Positions 38,508-47,722 of a DNA stretch of 64,000 nucleotides are shown piece after piece. Numbering within the stretch: the first letter of the stretch is position 1; each line of letters starts with the position of its first letter. The stretch is from Gammaproteobacteria bacterium (GTDB taxonomy: Bacteria > Pseudomonadota > Gammaproteobacteria > JAKBBU01). The notes beneath the pieces were generated by a model that was not told the DNA's origin, did not search any database, and saw only the letters and a program-made list of their open reading frames with translations. Where the stretch lies: positions 115,853-179,852 of the forward strand of contig JAJFKN010000008.1 of the NCBI GenBank assembly GCA_021773195.1, read 5' to 3'. The translations under genes were made by a program, and so were the position numbers.

Positions 38508-39836
38508 ATGGAAATTAATAGAAAGCAAAGGCTTTTAGGATTAACGGTAATTGTCGCTATTGTGATAGTAATTGTACCCTTTCTCATCGGTAAGCATTCA
38601 TCGAGCTCGCCGACACAAGTGACCCTCAATGCAAAAATTCCTCCTCGACCAGGTCAACCAGCGGCTGCATCACAGCCCAGTCAATTACAGGCTCAAAAGG
38701 GCATGACCTATGCGCAAGCGATGCAAGCTGTGCAAGGTCAGAGAGAAACCGCCAATGACGCCAATGTGCAGAATGATTCTCAGGTGACGGTAACGTCTGA
38801 GCAGCCTGTTGCTACGCAGCAACCGACGGCACAGCAACTACAGTCCAATCAGGCACAAATCAATAACGCGCCATCTATTCAGGTCCAGCCCAGTCAACCA
38901 CAAGTCAACAACGCACCAGCGATTCAGGTCCAGCCCAGTCAACCACAAGCCAATAATGCACCAGCGATTCAGGCTGAGCCCAATCAACCACAAGCCAATA
39001 ATGCACCAGCGACTCAGGCTGAGCCTAATCAACCACAAGCCAATAATGCACCAGCGACTCAGGCTCAACCTAATCAGGCAGGATTCACCGCACAGCCTAT
39101 CGTTACAGCCATGCCCGCAGAGAAAGCAACCCCAGCAGCTCGGATTCCGGCTGCTGAGAATGTGCCAAAGACAACCCATATAACGCCTACCCCTGGTCAG
39201 CAAGGATCTGCTTCTCAATTGAATTCCATACAAATGAATTTAGCTTCCGTACAGCCAGCGCCTTCTAAACCAGCTAATGTCACTCAAACCGATAATGGCG
39301 TGAAACAGGCACAAAGCAGTGGTCAAGCCACGCCTGGTCAATTGCAAGTAACAGCCGGTGTTATCCAAAAAAATCAACCTTTACCTTCTCTTGCCGAAGT
39401 GAATAATCAAATAAAGGTTCAAGCGGCTACGGCACCAGAAAAAACCACTGCAATGAAAACCATGCAACCGAATATTGCAGATGAACAGGCAGCATTGCCC
39501 AGTGCTTCAACAATGGGGGCAGCCGTGGCGAAGCCTGTTACACCCAAGCCTGCCACTTCGGCGAAAGCTAAGCCAAAAGTAAAACATGCATGGGCTATTC
39601 AAATGGGCTTATTTGGTCATGCACAAAATGCTGATAACTTGGTTACAAAATTGAAGGCAGCGGGTTACCCGGCTTATTCTGAAGAATTATTTACACCTCG
39701 GGGTCGCATGACACGCGTGATGGTAGGGCCCGCTGCAACCTATAGTGACATTAAAGCCATGCGAGATAAAATTCATCAGCAAAATCATATCGAAGGCGTG
39801 ATTAAGCCTTCCAACTCTTTACAAGCAGGAGCCTAA
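38508..39836 (+). CDS. dedD: SPOR-domain cell division protein (DedD-like)
   Basis: About 442 residues: a short cytoplasmic N-terminus, one membrane helix (LGLTVIVAIVIVIVPFLIG), a long periplasmic Gln/Ala/Pro-rich linker, and a C-terminal SPOR domain (about residues 360-435, HAWAIQMGLFGHAQNADNLV) that binds denuded peptidoglycan at the septum. Layout and position between folC and cvpA match E. coli DedD, though the linker is much longer. Five 15-residue repeats lie near residues 114-188. ATG 38508 is chosen because GGAG is seven bases upstream; the frame also has a TTG at 38496. Confidence 0.82.
   Translation: MEINRKQRLLGLTVIVAIVIVIVPFLIGKHSSSSPTQVTLNAKIPPRPGQPAAASQPSQLQAQKGMTYAQAMQAVQGQRETANDANVQNDSQVTVTSEQPVATQQPTAQQLQSNQAQINNAPSIQVQPSQPQVNNAPAIQVQPSQPQANNAPAIQAEPNQPQANNAPATQAEPNQPQANNAPATQAQPNQAGFTAQPIVTAMPAEKATPAARIPAAENVPKTTHITPTPGQQGSASQLNSIQMNLASVQPAPSKPANVTQTDNGVKQAQSSGQATPGQLQVTAGVIQKNQPLPSLAEVNNQIKVQAATAPEKTTAMKTMQPNIADEQAALPSASTMGAAVAKPVTPKPATSAKAKPKVKHAWAIQMGLFGHAQNADNLVTKLKAAGYPAYSEELFTPRGRMTRVMVGPAATYSDIKAMRDKIHQQNHIEGVIKPSNSLQAGA
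38847..39071 (+). repeat. Five tandem 45-bp repeats in the SPOR protein gene
   Basis: Each unit encodes 15 residues of the form NQPQANNAPATQAEP. The last two units are nearly identical and the first two have drifted (QINNAPSIQVQP, QVNNAPAIQVQP), so growth is recent at the 3' side. The repeat extends the periplasmic linker. Confidence 0.92.
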
Positions 39837-39840
39837 TCTC

Positions 39841-40449
39841 ATGAGCTTAGATGCCTTAACATGGATTGACATAACTATTATCGCCGTAGTCTTATTTTCT
39901 ACGATTGTGGGTTTAGTTCGCGGCTTTGCTAAAGAAGCGCTCTCATTAGTGGGTTGGGCTTTAGCCATCATCTTAAGCATGATGTATTCCCAGCAATTAG
40001 CGACTTATTTGCCCTCCTCAGTTTCAAAAGAAACTCTGCGGGTGAGTTTAGCCTTCGCTGCAATTTTTGTGGGTACGTTAATTGTCAGCGCCTTTGTTAG
40101 TTACATGATTTCCCATTTTGTGGAAAAAACTAAATTAACCAATATGAATCGCTTATTGGGTTTGGTTTTTGGTGGTGCTAGAGGGTTGTTACTGGTTTCC
40201 GTGGGTTTACTTTTAGCGAGCTTAACTTCCGCCCCTAACTCCGATGCTTGGAAAGAATCCACCTTGGTACCAAAATTTGATACAGTGACTAATTGGATTA
40301 AAGGCTTCTTGCCTGATGCCGTGGAAAAATACTTCCCCGATGAAACGAAAGCCGTGGAGAATGGCACAAAGCAGGGCAAAAAAGCTGCTAAAGATGCCTC
40401 TGATACCACTGATGATGCCGTGGATTCTGTTAAAGATTCTACGGATTAA
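39841..40449 (+). CDS. cvpA: CvpA family inner membrane protein
   Basis: CvpA is named for colicin V production; it is a small membrane protein tied to envelope homeostasis. The 202 residues contain four hydrophobic helices, starting with the family's WIDITIIAVVLFSTIVGLVRG and ALSLVGWALAIILSMMYS. The tail after about residue 150 is charged and Lys/Asp-rich. AGGAG for its start lies in the end of the SPOR gene. It precedes purF as in E. coli. Confidence 0.92.
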   Translation: MSLDALTWIDITIIAVVLFSTIVGLVRGFAKEALSLVGWALAIILSMMYSQQLATYLPSSVSKETLRVSLAFAAIFVGTLIVSAFVSYMISHFVEKTKLTNMNRLLGLVFGGARGLLLVSVGLLLASLTSAPNSDAWKESTLVPKFDTVTNWIKGFLPDAVEKYFPDETKAVENGTKQGKKAAKDASDTTDDAVDSVKDSTD

Positions 40450-40488
40450 TAGGGCCAAGTCCTATGTTCCCAACAAGGTAGGTAAAGT

Positions 40489-42003
40489 ATGTGTGGCATC
40501 GTAGGCATTGTGGCTCGTGGTTCAGTGAATCAAGATATTTACGATGCGCTGACAGCTCTGCAACACCGTGGTCAAGACGCTTCGGGCATTGTTACCTGTG
40601 AAAAAGATGGGAAATTGCATTTACGCAAAGCCCTGGGGTTGGTGCGCGATGTGGTGCGAACGCGGCATATGTACCGGTTGAAAGGCCATATGGGCATGGG
40701 GCATGTGCGTTATGGTACTGCAGGTACTGGCGGCGAAGAAGAAGCGCAGCCGTTTTATGTAAACTCACCCTATGGCATTACCCTGGCTCATAACGGTAAT
40801 CTCACTAATGCTGAAGCCTTAGCCGATGAATTATTTCGTACGGAACAACGTCATTTAAATACCCATTCCGATTCTGAAGTTTTATTAAATGTTTTTGCTC
40901 ATGAATTACAAAGTTTAAAGAAAGTCCATGTGGGGCCGGAAGATGTATTCAAAGCGGTATCTGCTGTTTATCGTCGTTGTCGTGGTGCCTATGCCGCTGT
41001 AGCTATGATCACCGGCCACGGGATCGTGGCTTTTCGTGATCCCCGTGGTATTCGTCCATTGGTTTATGGCGTGCGCGATAACGCAGGAAAAAAAGAATAT
41101 ATGGTGTCATCGGAAACCGTGGTATTAGATGCTTTGGGTTTTAAAGTGCTGGATGATGTGCAGCCTGGTGAAGGGATTTTTATTACAGAAGAGGGTGAGT
41201 TACATAAGCAACAATGTGCAGAAAAAGTCAGCCTCAATCCCTGTATTTTTGAATTTGTTTATTTGGCGCGCCCAGACTCTTTCATCGATAAAATATCCGT
41301 TTATAAAGTCCGCTTGCGTTTAGGCGAACATCTAGCCGATAAAATACTCACTGAACATCCAAACCATGACATCGATGTGGTGATGCCAATTCCTGATACC
41401 AGTCGCACAGCTGCGGCTAGCTTGGCCATACGTTTGGGGGTTAAATTTCGTGAAGGCTTCATAAAAAACCGTTACATTGGTCGTACTTTTATTATGTCGG
41501 GACAAAAAGAACGTTGCAAATCCGTGCGTAATAAATTAAATGCCATTCCTTTAGAGTTTAAAGACAAGAATGTATTGCTAGTGGATGATTCTATCGTTCG
41601 AGGCACCACTTGTAAGGAAATTATTCAGATGGCGCGTAAAGCCGGTGCTAAAAAAGTGTATTTCGCTTCAGCGGCTCCCGCCGTTCGATACCCCAATGTG
41701 TATGGTATTGACATGCCCTCAGCCAGTGAGTTGATCGCCCATGATAGGGACGTGGGCAATATTGGCAATTTCATCGGTGCCGATTGGCTAATCTATCAAG
41801 ATTTAAATGTTTTAGTGGAGGCTTGCCAAGAAGGTAATGATCACATCAAGCGGTTTGAAGACTCAGTGTTTACCGGTGATTATATAACGGGTGATATTGA
41901 TAAAAAATATTTAGATCATCTCGAAACCCTGCGCAACGACGCCGCACGCCAAAAGGGTTCTCCTGATCAGGGGACTCCCATAGATCTCTTTAATGTGGAT
42001 TAG
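40489..42003 (+). CDS. purF: Amidophosphoribosyltransferase
   Basis: PurF makes phosphoribosylamine from PRPP and glutamine, the first step of purine synthesis. The 504 residues begin [11 protein letters not shown], where C2 becomes the N-terminal glutamine-hydrolysing nucleophile. The glutaminase half shows [13 protein letters not shown] and [11 protein letters not shown]; the PRPP loop is [18 protein letters not shown]. No four-cysteine iron-sulphur pattern is seen, as in the E. coli type. AAGGTAGG precedes the ATG. It ends the conserved block; repeats follow. Confidence 0.97.
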   Translation: MCGIVGIVARGSVNQDIYDALTALQHRGQDASGIVTCEKDGKLHLRKALGLVRDVVRTRHMYRLKGHMGMGHVRYGTAGTGGEEEAQPFYVNSPYGITLAHNGNLTNAEALADELFRTEQRHLNTHSDSEVLLNVFAHELQSLKKVHVGPEDVFKAVSAVYRRCRGAYAAVAMITGHGIVAFRDPRGIRPLVYGVRDNAGKKEYMVSSETVVLDALGFKVLDDVQPGEGIFITEEGELHKQQCAEKVSLNPCIFEFVYLARPDSFIDKISVYKVRLRLGEHLADKILTEHPNHDIDVVMPIPDTSRTAAASLAIRLGVKFREGFIKNRYIGRTFIMSGQKERCKSVRNKLNAIPLEFKDKNVLLVDDSIVRGTTCKEIIQMARKAGAKKVYFASAAPAVRYPNVYGIDMPSASELIAHDRDVGNIGNFIGADWLIYQDLNVLVEACQEGNDHIKRFEDSVFTGDYITGDIDKKYLDHLETLRNDAARQKGSPDQGTPIDLFNVD

Positions 42004-42010
42004 GAGCTAC

Positions 42011-42117
42011 GCTTGTCTTCCTGGAATTTTGCATATGCACCGTCGCTTGTCTTCCTGGAATTTTGCGTAAGCACCGTCGCTCGTTTTCCTGGAATTTTGC
42101 GTAGCAAAATGTCCAGG
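42011..42117. repeat. 34-bp tandem repeat running into a TTTTGC/GCAAAA palindrome
   Basis: Units start at 42011, 42045 and 42079 and share CTTCCTGGAATTTTGC. The first two are complete 34-bp copies ending GCACCGTC. The third continues into the palindromic partner GCAAAATGTCCAGG, forming the full dispersed element seen at 12408. The first two units are therefore tandem copies of one half of the palindrome. The array begins eight bases after the purF stop. Confidence 0.85.
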
Positions 42118-42150
42118 ATCCAGAGCTGCATTAACCATAGTTTGGGTCGC

Positions 42151-42187
42151 CTCGTCCCCACCGGGGATGCCTTCGCACGGGATGACG
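42151..42187. repeat. REP-like tail with ATGACGC end
   Basis: CTCGTCCCCACCGGGGATGC then CTTCGCACGGGATGACGC. CCCC..GGGG can form a small stem, and the GGGATGACG end matches the tails of other dispersed repeats in the window. It lies between the 34-bp array and the desaturase gene. Confidence 0.5.
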
Positions 42188-42201
42188 CTTTTTTGGGTTG
42201 A

Positions 42202-43068
42202 TTATCCTGCTGCCTGTTGCCGCGTACGTTCAATCTTTTCTTTGCTCACGCGTTTTAAGTCTGTGGTAAGTCCCACATAACTTAAACCACGAATGAACCA
42301 TTTGGTGGGATCAAAGTGGTAAAACTTCACGCCATTGCGATAATCAATAGGGAAGCGATGGTGGAAGTTATGGTAGCCTTCGCCAAAGGTCAAAAGGGCT
42401 AATACCCAATTATCCACAGCGGTTTTTTCTTTACAATAGGTACGCTTGCCGAAGATGTGGCAAAAAGAGTTAATAAAGAAGGTGGAGTGATGAACCATTA
42501 CGATGCGCAAGAAGCCAGCGATGATCAAACCGCCCAGGGCGTTACCCCAAAGGGCTGCAATGGCTGTGGGGAATATGAGACCCATGAAAAAGGCCAAAGG
42601 CACAAAATATTTGTCTTGCCAGCGTACTAAGCCATTGGCTTTGAGATCCTCTACATTGCTAAAATCACGGCTTTCAATATCTAAGCGAATGAGCCAGCCA
42701 ATATGGGCATGCCAAAAGCCTTTTTCGATGCTGTAGGGGTCTTTATCATAATCCCGTTCGGAATAACGATGGTGATTACGGTGATCGGTACACCATTCCA
42801 GTACGCTGCCTTCAAAGGTGGCGGCACCAAAGATTAAGTAAAATAATTGTACAGGCCAACGGGCTTGATAGGCACGATGAGCATAGAGACGATGGTAACC
42901 CGCGGTGACAGAAAAACCACAGGCAAAAATCATGATGGTAAAGAGCACCCAGGTTTGCCAATGGATATGACCGTAAACAGCTAAGCAGACGGTTCCAATC
43001 AGGGCAAGAATCGGTGTAGTTAGGAGGAAACTGGTATTTAACCAGTTGATGGGTTTGCGTTGGGGCAT
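42202..43068 (-). CDS. Fatty acid desaturase (delta-9 acyl type)
   Basis: An integral membrane di-iron desaturase of 288 residues that would place a double bond in acyl chains. The three histidine boxes are GYHRLYAHR, HRNHHRYSERD and GEGYHNFHHRF, spaced as in acyl-CoA/acyl-lipid delta-9 desaturases. Four hydrophobic helices flank them. GGAG lies ten bases before the ATG. It is a single gene on the minus strand, downstream of a repeat-rich region. Electron donor and exact substrate cannot be read from sequence. Confidence 0.9.
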   Translation of the reverse strand: MPQRKPINWLNTSFLLTTPILALIGTVCLAVYGHIHWQTWVLFTIMIFACGFSVTAGYHRLYAHRAYQARWPVQLFYLIFGAATFEGSVLEWCTDHRNHHRYSERDYDKDPYSIEKGFWHAHIGWLIRLDIESRDFSNVEDLKANGLVRWQDKYFVPLAFFMGLIFPTAIAALWGNALGGLIIAGFLRIVMVHHSTFFINSFCHIFGKRTYCKEKTAVDNWVLALLTFGEGYHNFHHRFPIDYRNGVKFYHFDPTKWFIRGLSYVGLTTDLKRVSKEKIERTRQQAAG

Positions 43069-43240
43069 AGATTAAGTTCTCCAGTAAAGCGTTAGGCAGT
43101 ATTTATAAGTTATTGATTTTGACAGCCGTTATTCAGGGTCAATTGTACGGGTTTAGAGGGGGCTGGGAAAGGACTATTTTCGGAAAATCTTAACGGCAGG
43201 ATTTTTTTTGGATATGCTGTTGGGGATTTTGCGTTTTGAC

Positions 43241-43274
43241 ATCTCCTCCCTCACAAACTTGTGAGGGAGGAGAT
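43241..43274. terminator. Perfect 16-bp hairpin between desaturase and orphan gene
   Basis: ATCTCCTCCCTCACAA and TTGTGAGGGAGGAGAT are perfect inverted arms around AC. It lies just past the 3' end of the minus-strand gene at 43287 and about 170 bases before the desaturase start, so it can end that transcript. There is no long T-run on the minus strand directly after it, so it may instead protect the RNA end. Confidence 0.65.
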
Positions 43275-43286
43275 TAAGGGTTTTAA

Positions 43287-44456
43287 TTAGTAACTAGAAC
43301 CCATGCGATAATATTGGTCTTGGTTTTCCAAATCTTTTTGGTTGTTTTGACCCGTGCTGGGCTTGTAACCTAATAGCGCAGCAAATATTGGTGCGTTTAT
43401 ATTTATAGACGCTGACCCACCCATGGCATGGGCTAATTGAGCCATAATTGTATCTACCTGGCTCCCATGTCCTTTAGCAAATAGATTGATTAACTGTTCT
43501 AGGTCAGCAGTAGCGGAGCGAACCTCTGGACGTTTCACAATAGTGCGAGCATCACCTTTAGAGATGCCTCCAGCGGTCATTGACATATAGAGTGAAACTT
43601 CTAAGTTTTGTGCAGCTCTGTGGCCTGCATTATGCACATCAACAAAAGCGGGTGTCGTTGAGAGTGGTTTGGCAATAGCTGCTTTTAGTTCAGCGTCTTC
43701 ATCATGAGTTTCAGCTTTTTCTTCAGCTGCTTCTAGCTCAGCTTTTTCCTCATGAGTTTCAGATTCTTCAGCAGCATGCTCAAGATCATCATGAGTTTCA
43801 GTATTGTCATGACTTTCAGCAGTTGCTAGGGCAGCTACCCCAGCAGGATCTGACGCATACAGTTCTTTAAGCGCCTCTGCCTTAGCGGCTTCGCCTGCTT
43901 CGGAAGAGTCCATAATACGAGCCACAACAGCATGAGTAAAAGCTGCTTTGCCCGCTGGTGTATGAATGCCCATGGCTTTCGCTTTTGCAGGATCTACTTT
44001 AATAATGGCAGCAATCAAAGCAGAGGTCACCTGTGACACAAGGATGCTAACAGCACCTTCCATCTTGTTGAGATATTCTGATTGATTTTTAGCTAACTCA
44101 TTCACAGCTGATGTGTAAATGGCATTCAGTTCGATTAGTCGAGCTTGTACTACTTTGACGTTTGGTAGAGACTTGGCAATGTCATCAGGATGACGGCCAG
44201 TCTTAGCGGCTTGCTCCGCCAGGAAGGCTTCTAATTCTTCATCATTGCTTTCTAGGGCTTGGAGACTATTAAATACTTGATTAAGGTTATCGATTTCTGC
44301 TTTTACTTCAGCTAAAGCTTGCATAGCTATACGTAAACGGCCTGCAGGTGTTTTTGGATCATTGAAGTCTTCAGGTTTAAAATCAGTAGGGCTTTTGTAG
44401 GTAAAGGGCGTGGAATCAGCTGATAATCCTACTGCGGCAGTTAATGGGCTGTACAT
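43287..44456 (-). CDS. Hypothetical helical protein with acidic His-Glu repeats
   Basis: I do not recognise this 389-residue protein. It has no signal peptide or membrane helix. The N-terminal half is predicted coiled coil by eye (ALAEVKAEIDNLNQVFNSLQ). A central acidic stretch (about residues 215-262) repeats ESHDNTETHDD, ESETHEEKAE and EKAETHDEDAE. The C-terminal part is Ala-rich and helical, ending YYRMGSSY. GGAGA lies eight bases before the ATG. It is followed by a strong hairpin. A soluble orphan coiled-coil protein may be a secreted effector or a structural protein; nothing in the context decides. Confidence 0.6.
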   Translation of the reverse strand: MYSPLTAAVGLSADSTPFTYKSPTDFKPEDFNDPKTPAGRLRIAMQALAEVKAEIDNLNQVFNSLQALESNDEELEAFLAEQAAKTGRHPDDIAKSLPNVKVVQARLIELNAIYTSAVNELAKNQSEYLNKMEGAVSILVSQVTSALIAAIIKVDPAKAKAMGIHTPAGKAAFTHAVVARIMDSSEAGEAAKAEALKELYASDPAGVAALATAESHDNTETHDDLEHAAEESETHEEKAELEAAEEKAETHDEDAELKAAIAKPLSTTPAFVDVHNAGHRAAQNLEVSLYMSMTAGGISKGDARTIVKRPEVRSATADLEQLINLFAKGHGSQVDTIMAQLAHAMGGSASININAPIFAALLGYKPSTGQNNQKDLENQDQYYRMGSSY

Positions 44457-44583
44457 ACTTTTTCTCCAAAATTATAATTCTTGAGTTGAGGCCTATCTGA
44501 GGCCGTTTCTCTTGAGCGCTTACCTCGGCAGGCGTACACTCTTACTTGAGCATCATTTTACTATAGATACAGGCCCTAATGCA

Positions 44584-45714
44584 ATGAAAAACCCAAGAAA
44601 TTCCCTAAAAAATCTCTTCATCAGGGGCTTAGGGGGGGTGCATGGGCGTCACTTAGTGGCTCAGCAATTGCGCCAAGCCGGGGACTGTTTCCCTTATGTT
44701 ATCAGTCTGGGTAAAGCGGCAGAAGCTATGTTACAGGGCGTGGTGGATGTGCAGGATGATAAGTTAAAAGACAGTTTTTTAGTGACAAAACAAGCCGTTA
44801 GTACGGATTTCTCTGGCACGGCATTGTTAGGAGACCATCCTATTCCTGGCCCTCGCAGCCTCGAGGCAGGGGCGGCTCTATTGGATTTTATTGCCCAAAT
44901 CCCCCAAAAAGCGCCTATTTTATTGTTGCTATCAGGCGGTGCCTCGGCCTTGGTGGACGTACCCCTCCAAGGGGTGACCCTGGCCCAACTGCAAAGCCTA
45001 AATCAACAACTTATGGCTTCAGGGTTGCCAATTGATGAAATAAATCGCCAACGCCAGGCTTTGTCGGCCATCAAAGGTGGCAAGTTCAATGGCTTTTTAC
45101 AGGGGCACCCCGTGACCCAGTGGGCCATCTCCGACGTGCCTTATGACGATATGTCTTTGTTGGGTTCGGGTTTATTGGATGTGGCGGATCCCATGGTGAC
45201 GAATGTCGTGCTAGCCAATAATGCTATGGCTTTGGATGCCATGGAAAAAGCGGCTTTGGATTTGGGCTTGGATGTATTTCGCGAAGGGCGTTTGTTGGAA
45301 GGCAATGCCAACACCTTAGGTCAGTTGCTGGTGGATAAAATGCATTACGGTCCACCGGGGATTTATCTGTGGGGCGGTGAGTCCACCGTTGAGCTGCCCG
45401 ACAACCCAGGGCAAGGCGGGCGTAATCAACAATTGGCATTGGCCGCAGCGAAAGCCATGGCAGGGCGTGATGAGTTTTATCTTTTGGCTGCAGGCACAGA
45501 CGGTGATGATGGCAATACATCAGCAGCAGGGGCTCTAGTGGATGGGCAAACCCTTGCACGGGCTAAGGGTTTAGATGCGGATGTTTGTTTGCGAAATTGT
45601 GACAGTCATCGCTTCCTCACGGCCAGCGGTGATGTCATCACCACGGGCTATACGGGGACTAATGTGGTGGATGTGGTCATTGGGTTGAAGTCAGGTCCGA
45701 CTTTGTGGGATTAG
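44584..45714 (+). CDS. Glycerate kinase, MOFRL/DUF4147 type
   Basis: About 376 residues of the GckA/TtuD-type glycerate kinase family, which phosphorylates glycerate, usually to 2-phosphoglycerate. Conserved runs are YVISLGKAAEAM, GDHPIPGPRSLEAG, LLLLSGGASALVDVP, EINRQRQALSAIKGGK, SDVPYDD, LWGGESTVELP and AAGTDGDDGNTSAAGALVDG, the last two in the MOFRL domain. I start at ATG 44584, which matches the family N-terminus (NSLKNLFIRGL); a TTG at 44512 extends the frame but has no support. The stop overlaps the convergent orphan gene by four bases. Confidence 0.86.
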   Translation: MKNPRNSLKNLFIRGLGGVHGRHLVAQQLRQAGDCFPYVISLGKAAEAMLQGVVDVQDDKLKDSFLVTKQAVSTDFSGTALLGDHPIPGPRSLEAGAALLDFIAQIPQKAPILLLLSGGASALVDVPLQGVTLAQLQSLNQQLMASGLPIDEINRQRQALSAIKGGKFNGFLQGHPVTQWAISDVPYDDMSLLGSGLLDVADPMVTNVVLANNAMALDAMEKAALDLGLDVFREGRLLEGNANTLGQLLVDKMHYGPPGIYLWGGESTVELPDNPGQGGRNQQLALAAAKAMAGRDEFYLLAAGTDGDDGNTSAAGALVDGQTLARAKGLDADVCLRNCDSHRFLTASGDVITTGYTGTNVVDVVIGLKSGPTLWD

Positions 45715-47129
45715 GCGGCAGCTGCTGCCATCATTTCCACGCCTTCTGCACTGGCAGCTACATCAGCACCGGTACCTAATTCAGCACTACCACCTTCGCC
45801 AGTGACCGCTGAAGCATTTGCACCTGAACCTACACCAGAGCTTAATGTATCAGTTTCACTAGTAACGTCTTTGGTGGTTTGAGTCTTGGCTTCTTCAGCC
45901 TTGCCTTGGTGCTCACTGCCCTTGCCATCTTTGATGGAATTTTGGCCTTCACCTTTTGATTGTTCTTTCATTTTATCCATGGCTTTTTTCGCTACATGGT
46001 TAGGATCATTCTTTTTCTTTTCGTTATCATCATTGGAAGGTTTGCGAGCTTGTTCTACCGCAGCCAAATCCTGTACTAGGATATTACCACCGGATGGAGC
46101 GCTTGCGGCATCTTTGCCTTTGGCATTACTGCCTTCTGTGACTTTAGTATCGCTACTTCCTGCAACTTGAGCCACGGATTCTGCCATGGTGCTTTCCAAT
46201 TGACTTCCCGCTGCTTGGACTTCAGGGTCGGCCGCTATTTTTTGGTTTGTGCTGTCGATTTCATGCTCGAGGTTTCCCATTTCCTCTTTGTGCGCGCTGT
46301 GCATGGGTTCCATGCGGCGGTCAATTTCATCCTCTTGCTTCTTCGAGGTAGACTTTTCTGGTTTGGGTTTAGGTAATGAAGAGTCTGATGTTGCACCATT
46401 GATATCAGAGTGAGTATCTACAGGGTGATCGTCCATTTTGTTCTGAATAGATGTTTCTTCTAATGCTTTATGACTTTCGGGTTTAAGTTCATTGCCTTTT
46501 TTATTGAGGGCCTTAAAATAGTTCCCTGCATGCTCAGAAATCTTTTTCACGGCATGATAGCCCCCTAAGGCTACTAAGCCGACAACAGGATGCTTCTTCA
46601 TCATGTGCATGGCTGCACCCTCTGAAAATTTCTGTAGGCCTGATTTCTCTGCTCCACCAGCGGTTTTTTCTACGGCTTTACCCGCACCTTCGGTTGCCGT
46701 ATCTCCTTCGCCTTTGCCCTTATTAGCTTTACTGGAGTCGTTATCCTTGCCTTTATCCTTACCCTTATCTTGCGCAGCAGCGTCATCCTGTTCATCCAAA
46801 GCACCAAGGGCTTTGCTGGGGGTAGGAGCAGGTTTTTTGGCTACTTCAACTTCTGGAATGCGTGATTCATGGTGCGTGAGTTTAGTAGATTGCGTTGCTT
46901 CTTCAGCGGGGGATACTTTTGATCCACCTAGGGCATGGGACATCGACTTTAAAGCTACAGACATAGCGATACTACCCAGGCTGTCTTTCTTTATGGAGTC
47001 AGCCATGGTATTCAGAGCACGAGCGCCGCCCAATGCGCTAAACATTTCACTGTGGGTACTTTCCTTAGGACCCGATGGTAATGGGTCTAGGCTAGGTCGC
47101 GTGTCTTCGATAGCTTGTGTGGCAGCCAT
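45711..47129 (-). CDS. Hypothetical low-complexity Lys/Ser/Ala-rich protein
   Basis: A 472-residue protein without recognisable domain. It is strongly hydrophilic and likely disordered: a KGKDKGKDNDSSKANKGKGE stretch near residue 120, charged linkers throughout, and an Ala/Gly-rich end (GVEMMAAAAA). The only modestly hydrophobic part is HMMKKHPVVGLVALGGYHAV (about 174-193). No signal peptide. AGGA stands before the ATG. It lies convergent to the glycerate kinase gene and divergent from the toxin-antitoxin pair. Candidate secreted or surface-associated protein; the evidence for that is only its composition and lack of relatives. Confidence 0.55.
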   Translation of the reverse strand: MAATQAIEDTRPSLDPLPSGPKESTHSEMFSALGGARALNTMADSIKKDSLGSIAMSVALKSMSHALGGSKVSPAEEATQSTKLTHHESRIPEVEVAKKPAPTPSKALGALDEQDDAAAQDKGKDKGKDNDSSKANKGKGEGDTATEGAGKAVEKTAGGAEKSGLQKFSEGAAMHMMKKHPVVGLVALGGYHAVKKISEHAGNYFKALNKKGNELKPESHKALEETSIQNKMDDHPVDTHSDINGATSDSSLPKPKPEKSTSKKQEDEIDRRMEPMHSAHKEEMGNLEHEIDSTNQKIAADPEVQAAGSQLESTMAESVAQVAGSSDTKVTEGSNAKGKDAASAPSGGNILVQDLAAVEQARKPSNDDNEKKKNDPNHVAKKAMDKMKEQSKGEGQNSIKDGKGSEHQGKAEEAKTQTTKDVTSETDTLSSGVGSGANASAVTGEGGSAELGTGADVAASAEGVEMMAAAAA

Positions 47130-47434
47130 GGTTTGTCCTGTTTGATTACTTAATTAACCCAATAGCAGTAACCCACTGTTTTTACGTGGTTTTTGCGAAA
47201 AAAGTTTTACATTTGAAATTATATTTTGGGAAGGATCCCATAAGATGTGGACAATTCTACGCCAATTGGCCTTTGGAGTCAAGCATTTCAGGGCTTTCTT
47301 AGCATGGCCCACAGGGCAATGCCATGGCCTTTCGCCAATGGTTTGCCTGGATTTTCTAGTATAGGTTAAATATCCATGTTTTTCAAAGGATATATCAGTA
47401 ATTGACATATATCGAGAATTGATATATATTTACT
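47130..47434. other. 305-bp divergent region between orphan gene and toxin-antitoxin pair
   Basis: The region would carry promoters for both sides. The right end holds the AT-rich operator and promoter of the toxin-antitoxin genes (47390-47434). A minus-strand TATAAT near 47210-47215 may serve the orphan gene. The middle contains imperfect GC-rich inverted sequence around GGCCCACAGGGCAATGCC but no gene or known RNA. Confidence 0.5.
47390..47434 (+). promoter_or_regulatory. Promoter and autoregulatory operator of the toxin-antitoxin pair
   Basis: TTGACA (47402-47407) and TATATT (47425-47430) are 17 bases apart. ATATATC and GATATAT form an inverted repeat around GAGAATT inside this promoter, and another GATATATC lies just upstream, so a dimeric Xre antitoxin could repress it. 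The -10 box ends only four bases before the toxin ATG, so this transcript would be nearly leaderless or start at a different site; the promoter call is weaker than the operator call. Confidence 0.55.
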
Positions 47435-47722
47435 ATGGATTGGACAGTAACACTTACTCGAGCAGCGGCCAAACAAGTCGCTAGGCTTAATCCCGATCTC
47501 AAGGCGGCCGTTCGTTTGTTAGTGAGAGACTTGCAAGAACAGGGAGCAAGTCTGAATGGCCAATGGTCCAATTACGGTAAGTTGCGTGGTCAGCGGGGCG
47601 ATAAACGCCATTGCCATTTATCGAAAGGACGTCCCACTTACGTATGTTGTTGGCAAGTCATCAATAAGCAAAATTTGGAGGTGTATTATGTCGGTACCCA
47701 TGAAAAAGCCCCCTATGGCTGA
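47435..47722 (+). CDS. RelE/HigB-type toxin of a type II toxin-antitoxin pair
   Basis: A 95-residue basic protein, MDWTVTLTRAAAKQVARLNP, with the RelE/HigB fold pattern: helix 2 (DLKAAVRLLVRDLQEQG), then beta strands carrying KLRGQRGDKRHCHLSKGRPT and LEVYYVGTHEKAPYG. Toxins of this family cut mRNA on the ribosome. The antitoxin gene follows and overlaps by 35 bases, the toxin-first order of HigBA systems. The nearby operator fits autoregulation. No frameshift is seen, so the pair looks intact. Confidence 0.8.
   Translation: MDWTVTLTRAAAKQVARLNPDLKAAVRLLVRDLQEQGASLNGQWSNYGKLRGQRGDKRHCHLSKGRPTYVCCWQVINKQNLEVYYVGTHEKAPYG

Noticed and set aside
38809..39233. Open frames overlapping the SPOR gene repeats on both strands
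   Set aside because: Produced by the 45-bp repeat lying in other frames; the SPOR gene frame carries the domain and membrane helix.
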